Source: Acidimicrobiia bacterium | GTDB lineage: Bacteria > Actinomycetota > Acidimicrobiia > Acidimicrobiales > AC-14 | Length of the DNA: 8,148 bases | Assembly: GCA_019244985.1 (NCBI GenBank) | Contig: JAFASB010000017.1 | Location: 1-8,148, forward strand | Direction: 5' to 3' | Part shown: piece by piece, positions 1 through 5,131 of the stretch | Layout: each line of letters opens with the position of its first letter | How positions within the stretch are numbered: position 1 is the stretch's first letter | Position numbers and translations under genes: made by a program | The notes under the pieces: generated by a model | Databases searched by the model: none | What the model saw: the letters and a program-made list of their open reading frames with translations, nothing else | Told to the model about the DNA's origin: nothing

Positions 1-9
1 CTCGAGCGC

Positions 10-2643
10 GTGCGCTGGACGTTCCTCCAGTTTTCACTGATCAGCGGCTGTCTGCTGCTGATCGCTGTCCTCACCAATCACAAGACCAGCGTCTCCGTGC
101 AGGCGATGGGCATCGCCGCCATCGCCGGTCTCGGCTGGCTCTGGATCGAGGAGTACCGGCGATCACTGTCCGCCAAGTGGGACGTGGTCGAAGCCGTCGG
201 CCTGATCGCAGCGGCCGTCGCCGTCGGCAACCCCCTGTACATGCTGCTGCTCCTGTACGGGCGCGTCAGCTTCCGCACGTTCTCGCCGTCGGTGCGCGAA
301 GCGATCTCGGCCGGCATCGTGTTCTTCGTCGCCTTCTTCGCGCCGGTGCTGATCCTGCAGGCGTCGGGCTTGCAGCTGGTGTTCCTGGCCTCGGGCTTCC
401 CGCTTTGCGTCGTCATCATGAACACGCTCCACCAGACGCTCGACCGTCTCGAGCGGTCCGTCGAACGCGAGCAGGTCCTCCGCGAGGCCGGCGCGGCCCT
501 CGTTGCCGCCACCGACCGGGCCGACATCTACGAACCGTCGCTGCTGGCCGCCGTCTCGCTGCTCGAGGAGAGCTCGGCGGGCGCCGCCCTCGTTGCCATC
601 GCCGACGAGAGCGGAGCCCTCGTCGCGGTGACGACCGTCGACGGCCATCCACTGCCGGACCAGCCCCTCAACGACGCGCTCCCGACGATGGTCGCGGCCG
701 GCCTCACGAACGGCGAACCGTTCACTGTCGACACCGCCGACGCACCGGGCTTGGCGTCCGCCCTCGACTTCGCCCAGGGGGCGCAGATCGCGGTGATCCC
801 CGTCCTCCTCCGCAAGCGGGTGGGCGGCGTGATCTTCGCCGAGCTCGCAGCACCTCTCGCGCCGGACTCGGTGCGCTCGCTGCAGGCGGTTGGGACACAG
901 CTCGGGCTGGCGATCGAGCGCGCCAACCTGACCGACGAGCTGCAGGAGCAGCGCAGCGAGGAACGCTTCCGCTCGCTCGTCCAGAGCTCGTGGGACGTGA
1001 TCGCCGTCACCGAGGCGGACTCGACCATCCGTTACGTGAGCCCCTCGGTGTCGCGCGTGCTCGGGTTCGAGCCGGCGGTGCTGGTCGGGCGGGCTCTCCG
1101 GGAGTTCATCCATCCCGACGATCGCGCCGCCACCGCCAAGGCCCGCACCGAGACGCTCGCCGTGGGCAGGCCGTCGGTGAGCGACTGCCGTGTGCAGCAC
1201 CACGACGAGTCGTGGCGTCACATGGAGGTGACGACGACGAACCTCCTCCATGACGAGAACGTCGGTGGCATCGTCGTCAACCTCCACGACGTCACGGAAC
1301 GCCGCAAGCTCGAGCAGGAGCTCCGCCATCAGGCATTCCACGATCCCCTGACACGACTCGCCAACCGCGCGCTCTTCCACGACCGCACCGGCCATGCCTT
1401 GGAGCGGGCCGCCCGTCAAGGCGAACCGGTGACCGTGCTCTTCCTCGACATCGACGACTTCAAGATGGTCAACGACAGCCTCGGCCACCTGGCCGGCGAC
1501 ATGCTGTTGCAGGCGGTGTCCGACCGCCTCGCGTCGTGCATCCGACCGAGCGACACGGCCGCCCGGTTCGGCGGCGACGAGTTCGCCGTGCTCCTCGAGG
1601 ACACACCGCTCGCGGGCGCGTGCCAGGTCGCCGATCGAGTGCTGGAAGTCATGCGCGAACCGTTCATGGTCCTCGAACGTGAGATGTACGTGAGCGCCAG
1701 CATCGGCGTCGCCCCTGCCACGCGCGAGAGCACCGACCCCGGCGAGCTCCTCCGCGACGCGGACGTCGCCATGTACGCAGCCAAATCAGAAGGCAAGGCG
1801 TGCTACAGCGTGTACGAGCCGAGCATGCACGCCAAGGTCGTCCAACGGGTCGAGGTCACCGCCGACCTGCAGCGGGCCATCGAGCGCGACGAGCTCGTCG
1901 TGTACTACCAACCGATCGTCGACCTGGCGACGGAGGAGACGCTCGCCGTGGAGGCGCTCGTGCGGTGGCGCCACCCCGAACGGGGCATGGTGCCGCCGCT
2001 GGAGTTCATCCCGGTGGCCGAGGAGACCGGGTTGATCGTGCCCATCGGCCGGTGGGTCCTCGAGCGGGCGTGTCGGGACATGGCCGAATGGCGCGACCGG
2101 CATCCCGAACAACCGTTGTACGCCCACGTCAACGTGTCGGTGAACCAGATGCACAGCGTCCTTGACGACACCCGGCGGTCGCTGTCGACAACGGGGGCCG
2201 ATCCGACGTCGGTCGTGCTCGAGATCACCGAGAGCGTCATGGTCCACGACACCGACCTCGTCGTGGCGACCCTGCGGGATCTCAAGGCGCTCGGCGTGCG
2301 GATCTCACTCGACGACTTCGGCACCGGGTACTCCTCGCTGAGCTATCTCAAGCGGCTCCCGATCGACCTCCTGAAGATCGACAAGGCGTTCGTGCAGGGC
2401 ATCGCGGGTGACGCGGAGGAGTCCAGCCTCGGGCGCGCCGTCGTCCACATTGCCAAGACCCTCGACCTGGAGACGGCGGCGGAGGGCATCGAGACCGCGG
2501 AAGAGCTCGCGGCGCTCAAGTCGCTCGGGTGCCGGTTCGGACAGGGGTTCCTGTTCTCCAAGCCCCTTCCGTTCGACGAGCTCGAGGCGCTGATCGCCCC
2601 GTCAGAGTCGGACGAGGGTCGAGCGGCGGCGGTGCTCCGGTAG
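10..2643 (+). CDS. Membrane-anchored GAF-PAS-GGDEF-EAL protein (cyclic-di-GMP synthase/phosphodiesterase)
   Basis: Predicted bifunctional enzyme making c-di-GMP from two GTP (GGDEF) and hydrolysing it to pGpG (EAL) at the inner face of the membrane. The 877-aa product starts with about five hydrophobic helices (roughly residues 5-22, 29-47, 58-84, 99-117, 121-139). A short helical linker (140-160), a GAF-like domain (about 155-305) and a PAS domain (about 318-435, starting EERFRSLVQSS) follow. The GGDEF motif is exact at 521-525, and an RxxD inhibitory site (RPSD, 512-515) sits five residues before it. The EAL domain has EAL 648-650, N708, EITE 738-741, DDFGTGYSS 768-776, LKID 788-791, EGIE 825-828 and QGFLFSKPLP near the end, so both activities look intact. 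The frame is open to base 1, so the true start may lie upstream of the GTG used here. Domain order is seen; direction of net activity is unknown. Confidence 0.93.
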   Translation: MRWTFLQFSLISGCLLLIAVLTNHKTSVSVQAMGIAAIAGLGWLWIEEYRRSLSAKWDVVEAVGLIAAAVAVGNPLYMLLLLYGRVSFRTFSPSVREAISAGIVFFVAFFAPVLILQASGLQLVFLASGFPLCVVIMNTLHQTLDRLERSVEREQVLREAGAALVAATDRADIYEPSLLAAVSLLEESSAGAALVAIADESGALVAVTTVDGHPLPDQPLNDALPTMVAAGLTNGEPFTVDTADAPGLASALDFAQGAQIAVIPVLLRKRVGGVIFAELAAPLAPDSVRSLQAVGTQLGLAIERANLTDELQEQRSEERFRSLVQSSWDVIAVTEADSTIRYVSPSVSRVLGFEPAVLVGRALREFIHPDDRAATAKARTETLAVGRPSVSDCRVQHHDESWRHMEVTTTNLLHDENVGGIVVNLHDVTERRKLEQELRHQAFHDPLTRLANRALFHDRTGHALERAARQGEPVTVLFLDIDDFKMVNDSLGHLAGDMLLQAVSDRLASCIRPSDTAARFGGDEFAVLLEDTPLAGACQVADRVLEVMREPFMVLEREMYVSASIGVAPATRESTDPGELLRDADVAMYAAKSEGKACYSVYEPSMHAKVVQRVEVTADLQRAIERDELVVYYQPIVDLATEETLAVEALVRWRHPERGMVPPLEFIPVAEETGLIVPIGRWVLERACRDMAEWRDRHPEQPLYAHVNVSVNQMHSVLDDTRRSLSTTGADPTSVVLEITESVMVHDTDLVVATLRDLKALGVRISLDDFGTGYSSLSYLKRLPIDLLKIDKAFVQGIAGDAEESSLGRAVVHIAKTLDLETAAEGIETAEELAALKSLGCRFGQGFLFSKPLPFDELEALIAPSESDEGRAAAVLR

Positions 2644-2693
2644 GGTTTCGAAGCCCCTTCGCAGGGCTGCCACAATCACATCCTCATGCCCTT

Positions 2694-2768
2694 GGTCCTG
2701 TGGTGCAGTTTGGAGTGCACGCCGGCCTGTCAAGCCGGAGGTCGCGGGTTCAAATCCCGTCAGGACCG
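2694..2768 (+). tRNA. tRNA-Asp (anticodon GTC)
   Basis: The cloverleaf folds completely. The acceptor stem is GGTCCTG (2694-2700) with CAGGACC (2761-2767) and discriminator G2768. The D stem is GTGC/GCAC (2703-2706, 2717-2720). The anticodon stem is CCGGC/GCCGG around the loop CTGTCAA, with anticodon GTC at 2729-2731. The T stem GCGGG/CCCGT has one G-T pair, and its loop TTCAAAT is canonical. G as discriminator fits aspartate identity. The 3' CCA is not encoded. The 50 bases between the upstream stop codon and the tRNA hold only a weak hairpin (AGCCC 2652-2656 / GGGCT 2664-2668) and a weak -10-like CACAAT (2671-2676), so the tRNA promoter is not certain. Confidence 0.97.
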
Positions 2769-2806
2769 CTCCCGAGAGGGAACAGCAATCACACTTGAAA
2801 TGACAT

Positions 2807-2879
2807 GGTCGGGTAGCTCAGTCGGTAGAGCACGCGCCTGAAAAGCGCGGGGTCGCCGGATCGACGCCGGCCCCGACCA
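2807..2879 (+). tRNA. tRNA-Phe (anticodon GAA), with A at T-loop position 54
   Basis: The acceptor GGTCGGG (2807-2813) pairs with CCCGACC (2872-2878), discriminator A2879. The D stem is GCTC/GAGC (2816-2819, 2828-2831). The anticodon stem CGCGC/GCGCG encloses CTGAAAA, with anticodon GAA at 2840-2842. The T stem GCCGG/CCGGC (2855-2859, 2867-2871) is perfect, but its loop reads ATCGACG rather than the usual TTCRANN, so position 54 (base 2860) is A instead of T. CCA is not encoded. It follows the tRNA-Asp gene by 38 bases, probably as one transcript. From memory, adjacent aspT-pheU genes occur in mycobacteria, so the pair itself is ordinary. Confidence 0.96.
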
Positions 2880-2885
2880 CTCGAG

Positions 2886-2913
2886 GAGCGCCGGCCCGCA
2901 AAGGCCGGCGCTC
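2886..2913 (+). terminator. Terminator hairpin of the tRNA pair
   Basis: A perfect 11-bp inverted repeat: GAGCGCCGGCC (2886-2896), six-base loop CGCAAA, GGCCGGCGCTC (2903-2913). It begins 7 bases after the end of tRNA-Phe. The following bases (TCTGCTCTG) are only moderately T-rich, as is common for terminators in high-GC actinobacteria. Confidence 0.8.
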
Positions 2914-2924
2914 TCTGCTCTGCG

Positions 2925-2939
2925 CGCGAATATTTCGCG
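2925..2939. repeat. Short palindrome abutting the GAF gene start (possible operator)
   Basis: CGCGAATATTTCGCG has perfect 6-bp arms (CGCGAA/TTCGCG) around a TAT centre and ends on the base before the GTG at 2940. Its AT core is the only AT-rich patch between the tRNA terminator and the gene. The hexamer GAATAT (2928-2933) ends 6 bases before the GTG, where the -10 box of a leaderless transcript would lie, although its first base is not T. It could be an operator, a promoter, or both; function is inference. Confidence 0.35.
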
Positions 2940-3455
2940 GTGTTCTCGCTGCGAAGAAAAAGAGAAGACGACGTCGACGTCCAACTGGTTCTCGAGAACC
3001 TCTCACGACTCGACGCCGTCAAGGCCACCCATCTGCTCGGTCCGGAGCCTCGACCCGAATTCGACGAGTTGGCCGAGAAGGCGTCGGGCCAGTTGCGTAC
3101 GCCGATGGCGTTCCTTTCCATCTTGAGCGGCCACCACAGCCATCTCGTGGGTGCCGCCGGCCTTGCCGAGGACTCCGCCGAGGAGCGCCAGATCCCGGCG
3201 GAAGAGTCGTACTGCCAACACGTCGTCGCATTCGATGACGTGTTCGTGGTGGACAACGCTCGCACCGACGCCCTCGTCGCGAACCATCCCGCAACCGCCG
3301 ACGGAGTGCGTGCCTACCTCGGTGTTCCCATCCGAAAGAACGGGCAGACCGTCGGCTCGTTCTGCGTCGTCGACACGAAGCCACGACGCTGGACCGAAAA
3401 GAATCTTGCCGCCCTGGAGGCGCTCGCCGCAGAGGTCACCGAAGAGATCGGCTGA
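2940..3455 (+). CDS. Stand-alone GAF-domain protein
   Basis: The 171-aa soluble protein is almost entirely one GAF domain (about residues 35-170) after a charged N-terminus (SLRRKREDD). The pattern resembles GAF sensors fused to histidine kinases and diguanylate cyclases: PMAFLSIL near 55, EESYCQHVV near 89-96, a strand VFVVDNARTD, AYLGVPIRKNGQTVGSFCVVD (125-145), and a final helix WTEKNLAALEALAAEV. Such domains bind small ligands, haem or nucleotides, or mediate dimerisation; the ligand here is unknown. C92 and H94 lie where redox or haem GAF domains sometimes carry ligands, which is only a suggestion. No output domain is present, so it probably acts through a partner. The GTG start has no Shine-Dalgarno sequence, and no other ATG or GTG follows before the GAF fold, so this start is preferred. 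It converges on the 3470-3862 gene with only 14 bases between stops. Confidence 0.82.
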   Translation: MFSLRRKREDDVDVQLVLENLSRLDAVKATHLLGPEPRPEFDELAEKASGQLRTPMAFLSILSGHHSHLVGAAGLAEDSAEERQIPAEESYCQHVVAFDDVFVVDNARTDALVANHPATADGVRAYLGVPIRKNGQTVGSFCVVDTKPRRWTEKNLAALEALAAEVTEEIG

Positions 3456-3469
3456 GGCGTACCTGCAGA

Positions 3470-3862
3470 TCAGTCGTCCGACGTGGTCGCCTTTTTCCCG
3501 AGCAGGACGGCGATGCGTTGGCGCGTCACGCCGAGAAGTCGGCCGAGCTGGGCCATCGTCATGCCCTCCGCGTAGAGGGCTCGGGCCTGGCTGCGGCGCA
3601 GCTTGCTCAGGGCGTCGTACAGCTCCTTGAACTGACCCGAGGAGAAGTCGACGAACAGGCGCTCGGCTTCGGCGATCTGGCCGTAGGAAGCGCCGGTCTC
3701 GCGCATCCCGGCGGCCCGGTCGAAGGCGTCGAGGATCTCGGTCGTATGGTGCGAGAAGCGTCGGAGGGCACCGACGGCGGCGCCCATGGCCTCGAGCACG
3801 TCATCATTCGAAGTGACCGGGTCATTGTTTTGGGTGGGGGACTGCTGCAGCGGAGAGTTCAT
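3470..3862 (-). CDS. Small helix-turn-helix DNA-binding protein
   Basis: The 130-aa product has a polar N-terminal tail (1-22), a helical middle (about 22-92, including GALRRFSHHTTEILDAFDRA and FKELYDALSKLRRS) and a C-terminal helix-turn-helix. In the last part, ALYAEGMTMAQLGRLLGVTRQRIAVLLGKK (95-124, quoted here as one motif region: AEGMTMAQLGRLL then GVTRQRIAVLLG) fits a recognition helix at about 112-121. This matches small regulators in which the HTH lies at the C-terminus and the rest dimerises. I do not recognise a named family. The ATG at 3862 is chosen because the longer open frame (to 4219) runs antisense through the divergent gene. Upstream on the minus strand is an extended -10 TGg-TATAGA (3886-3878) with TTTCCG 17 bases earlier, giving a short leader without an obvious ribosome site. 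It is divergent from the Cro/CI-type regulator at 3936. Confidence 0.75.
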   Translation of the reverse strand: MNSPLQQSPTQNNDPVTSNDDVLEAMGAAVGALRRFSHHTTEILDAFDRAAGMRETGASYGQIAEAERLFVDFSSGQFKELYDALSKLRRSQARALYAEGMTMAQLGRLLGVTRQRIAVLLGKKATTSDD

Positions 3863-3877
3863 GTGCGGTGTCAGAGT

Positions 3878-3906
3878 TCTATACCAAGATCCTGACCCAG
3901 CGGAAA
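3878..3906 (-). promoter_or_regulatory. Candidate promoter of the minus-strand HTH gene
   Basis: Read on the minus strand, TATAGA (3883-3878) is preceded by TGG, making an extended -10. TTTCCG (3906-3901) lies exactly 17 bases upstream as a partial -35 match (TTGACA, 3 of 6). The predicted transcript start is about 10 bases before the ATG at 3862. The -35 overlaps the inverted repeat at 3900-3913, so a protein bound there would block this promoter. Inferred from consensus only. Confidence 0.4.
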
Positions 3907-3913
3907 CCTCCGC
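3900..3913. repeat. Perfect inverted repeat between divergent regulator genes (candidate shared operator)
   Basis: GCGGA-AACC-TCCGC has 5-bp perfect arms and a 4-base spacer. It is the clearest dyad in the 73-base gap between the two divergent regulator starts (3862 minus, 3936 plus). It overlaps the predicted -35 of the minus-strand gene and lies at or near the -35 region for the plus-strand gene. Such placement is typical for autoregulatory operators of divergent regulator pairs. No binding is shown; the arms are short enough that chance cannot be excluded in GC-rich DNA. Confidence 0.4.
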
Positions 3914-3921
3914 CTGTCGTG

Positions 3922-3927
3922 TACCGT
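3922..3927 (+). promoter_or_regulatory. Candidate -10 box for the XRE-like gene
   Basis: TACCGT fits the actinobacterial TANNNT -10 pattern and ends 8 bases before the GTG at 3936, so transcription would start at or next to the start codon. No good -35 is present at 17 bases. An alternative pairing, CTGACC (3892-3897, 4 of 6 to TTGACA) with the poor -10 TGTCGT (3915-3920), is also possible. Low confidence. Confidence 0.3.
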
Positions 3928-3935
3928 CCCGACTC

Positions 3936-4271
3936 GTGCGTGAGGAACTGGCCGACGGGACGCTCGTCACCGAAGTTCGTCGTCTGATCGAGACGGGTGC
4001 GACCGAGCGACTGCGCTGGATCCGCGCCAACACGCAGGCTGCCATGGCGGCAACCGGGCAGGACGCGGTGACGATCTCGGCGCTCACCGGCGTCGCGGTG
4101 GGCACCGTGAAGGGATTCCTCGGCAATACCGACACGTCGATCAAAAACGTGCTGATGATCGCCGTGGCCCTCGGGCACACCGTGGCCGACCTCGAGCGCC
4201 CTCCCAAGGAGTTCGCCAAGCAGTTGGCCAGCCGCCACGCCCCCTCCGGGGAACAAACGCTCCACGACTGA
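3936..4271 (+). CDS. Cro/CI-type (XRE-like) helix-turn-helix regulator
   Basis: With the GTG at 3936 the product is 111 aa: a helical N-terminus (MREELADGTLVTEVRRLIETG), then a lambda-repressor-like HTH over about residues 27-87. Helix 2 is TISALTGV, the recognition helix AVGTVKGFLG, and the closing helices TDTSIKNVLMIAVALGHTVADL match the usual pattern of a repeat residue, a sensitising helix and a final 'ALG..v.dL'. The tail (88-111) is polar. An in-frame ATG at 3861 would add 25 residues, but these would overlap the start of the divergent gene and look non-coding. The GTG lacks a Shine-Dalgarno; TACCGT (3922-3927, TANNNT) sits 8 bases upstream, fitting a leaderless start. The PAS gene follows 14 bases downstream, probably co-transcribed. 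Target genes are unknown; autoregulation through the 3900-3913 dyad is inferred. Confidence 0.72.
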   Translation: MREELADGTLVTEVRRLIETGATERLRWIRANTQAAMAATGQDAVTISALTGVAVGTVKGFLGNTDTSIKNVLMIAVALGHTVADLERPPKEFAKQLASRHAPSGEQTLHD

Positions 4272-4285
4272 CGCTCTCAACACAT

Positions 4286-4705
4286 ATGACTGCCCACCTC
4301 GGCCCGCCGGGGTTCGGCGGGGCGAGGGCCGCCGAGACGGTGGCCTGCACCGCCGAGTCCCTGCTCGCCTTCGAGAACGCCGCCCTCCCGCTCGCCGTCT
4401 GCGATCCGGGCGGGCGAATCATCATGTCCAACCGCGCCCTGCGGGCGCTGCTCGGCTACGAGCTCAACGAGCTGCTCGGCAAACCCATCGACGAGGTCGT
4501 GGCCCCGAGCTCCGAGGGTCTGTACAGGACGTGGGACGACCGCCTCCACGCCGCCGCCCTCGACATCACGCCCGAGAAACGGTTCACCCTCTGGCGCAAG
4601 GACGGCTCGGCAGTGAACGTGCGGGCCTCGAGCTCACTCGTGCACGACGACGAGGGCAAGGTGCGCTACGTGATCGCCCGGGCCGTCGTCGACCCCAACC
4701 GCTAA
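4286..4705 (+). CDS. Single-domain PAS protein
   Basis: The 139-aa soluble protein has a short N-terminal extension (1-25) and one PAS fold (about 26-135). LLAFENAALPLAVCDPGGRIIMSNRALRALLGY is the classic PAS opening (shown as the pattern: helix, 'avcDpdGrI', then 'N.al..llGy' at 49-58). ELNELLGKPIDEVVAP gives the F-helix region. RFTLWRKDGSAVNVRASSSLVHDDEGKVRYVIARAVV supplies the final strands and the PAC-like part. No kinase, cyclase or HTH output follows, so it is likely a ligand or redox sensor acting by protein contact. It starts 14 bases after the XRE-like regulator stop, suggesting an operon in which the PAS protein could signal to that regulator (inference). There is no clear ribosome site before the ATG. 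A strong hairpin begins 6 bases after the stop codon. Confidence 0.85.
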   Translation: MTAHLGPPGFGGARAAETVACTAESLLAFENAALPLAVCDPGGRIIMSNRALRALLGYELNELLGKPIDEVVAPSSEGLYRTWDDRLHAAALDITPEKRFTLWRKDGSAVNVRASSSLVHDDEGKVRYVIARAVVDPNR

Positions 4706-4710
4706 AACGC

Positions 4711-4737
4711 GAAACGGGCCCCCGCGGGACCCGTTTC
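4711..4737. terminator. Bidirectional terminator between PAS gene and bldC
   Basis: GAAACGGG (4711-4718) pairs with CCCGTTTC (4730-4737). Inside, after one mismatch, CCC (4720-4722) pairs with GGG (4726-4728) around a CGC loop. On the plus strand TTTC ends the stem, and on the minus strand the stem is followed by CGCGTTTTAG with a run of four T. It lies exactly between two convergent stop codons (4705 plus, 4738 minus) and probably ends both transcripts. Confidence 0.8.
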
Positions 4738-4938
4738 TCACATGATCTCTGAGCGCTCTGCCTGCTCGAGGTACTGGCGCACCTCGCTGGCCCGGAAGCG
4801 CCGGTGGCCCCCCAGGGTCCGGATGGCGGTGATCTTGCCCGAGCGTGCCCAGCGGGTGACCGTCTTGGGGTTCACGCGGAACAGAGCTGCCACTTCCGAT
4901 GGCGTGAGGAGTGCGTCTGGAGCCTGGTGCTCGTCCAT
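4738..4938 (-). CDS. bldC: BldC-family MerR-like DNA-binding protein
   Basis: The 66-aa product is nearly a single winged-helix DNA-binding domain of the MerR superfamily without an effector domain. LLTPSEVAALFRVNPKTVTRWARSGKI (10-36, helix-turn-helix) and TAIRTLGGHRRFRASEVRQYLEQ (37-59, wing and last helix) match Streptomyces BldC as I remember it, including PKTVTRWA and the RTLGGHRR wing, and the length is nearly the same (BldC about 68 aa). In Streptomyces, BldC binds DNA cooperatively on direct repeats and holds back the onset of development; in other actinobacteria its role is less clear. The minus-strand ATG has a GAAGGG ribosome site about 6 bases upstream. The gene is divergent from the valine/leucine dehydrogenase across 193 bases and convergent with the PAS gene. 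Confidence 0.93.
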   Translation of the reverse strand: MDEHQAPDALLTPSEVAALFRVNPKTVTRWARSGKITAIRTLGGHRRFRASEVRQYLEQAERSEIM

Positions 4939-4968
4939 GGTTGCCCTTCGTGTCCGATTGGTACACCG

Positions 4969-4998
4969 AACATACGACGGGACCGGATTGTCAGTCGA
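4969..4998 (-). promoter_or_regulatory. Candidate bldC promoter
   Basis: On the minus strand, TATGTT (4974-4969) fits TANNNT and is preceded 18 bases earlier by TCGACT (4998-4993), 4 of 6 to TTGACA. This would give a leader of about 25 bases that includes the GAAGGG ribosome site. An alternative -35, CTGACA, is a better hexamer but spaced only 14 bases. Consensus-based inference. Confidence 0.35.
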
Positions 4999-5065
4999 TA
5001 GCCCGGGGTGACCATTTCAGAGGCGCCGTTCGGACTAGTCATTTGTCCACTTTGGGCGGGACGCA

Positions 5066-5079
5066 CGGTTCCGCAACCG
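5066..5079. repeat. Inverted repeat in the bldC-vdh intergenic region
   Basis: CGGTT-CCGC-AACCG is a perfect 5-bp dyad with a 4-base spacer. The half-site CGGTTC recurs at 5091-5096, 25 bases downstream, overlapping the candidate -35 of vdh. Two half-sites in phase with the promoter could bind a regulator of the catabolic genes; no regulator family is identifiable from this motif. Confidence 0.3.
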
Positions 5080-5094
5080 AGGCTTCGGGCCGGT

Positions 5095-5122
5095 TCGACT
5101 TGCTTGCGGGCGGCGGTACCCT
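5095..5122 (+). promoter_or_regulatory. Candidate vdh promoter, leaderless type
   Basis: TCGACT (5095-5100, 4 of 6 to TTGACA), 16 bases, then TACCCT (5117-5122, TANNNT). The predicted transcription start falls within a few bases of the GTG at 5132, so the mRNA would have little or no leader. The same TCGACT hexamer occurs in the candidate bldC promoter. Inferred from consensus only. Confidence 0.35.
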
Positions 5123-5131
5123 CAGCTTGAG

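Noticed and set aside
163..1488. 441-aa open frame on the minus strand, opposite the GGDEF-EAL gene
   Set aside because: Low-complexity His/Arg/Glu/Gly-rich translation with no domain; a shadow of GC-rich coding sequence on the other strand, which has clear motifs.
2868..2900. Possible attachment site at the tRNA-Phe 3' end
   Set aside because: No direct repeat of the tRNA end and no integrase was seen in the window.
3786..3935. Upstream starts (ATG 3786 or 3861) for the XRE-like regulator
   Set aside because: They would overlap the divergent gene or its promoter, and the added residues do not look like part of an HTH protein. The 3861 ATG cannot be fully excluded.
3863..4219. N-terminal extension of the minus-strand HTH gene to a 249-aa protein
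   Set aside because: It is antisense to the XRE-like gene and would cover the divergent promoter region; the ATG at 3862 gives a sensible 130-aa protein with promoter elements just upstream.
4950..4966. GTGT...ACAC imperfect dyad upstream of bldC
   Set aside because: Only four outer base pairs and one inner pair match; too weak to list as an operator.
5033..5040. GACTAGTC 8-base palindrome in the bldC-vdh gap
   Set aside because: Short and with no positional relation to either promoter; could be chance.
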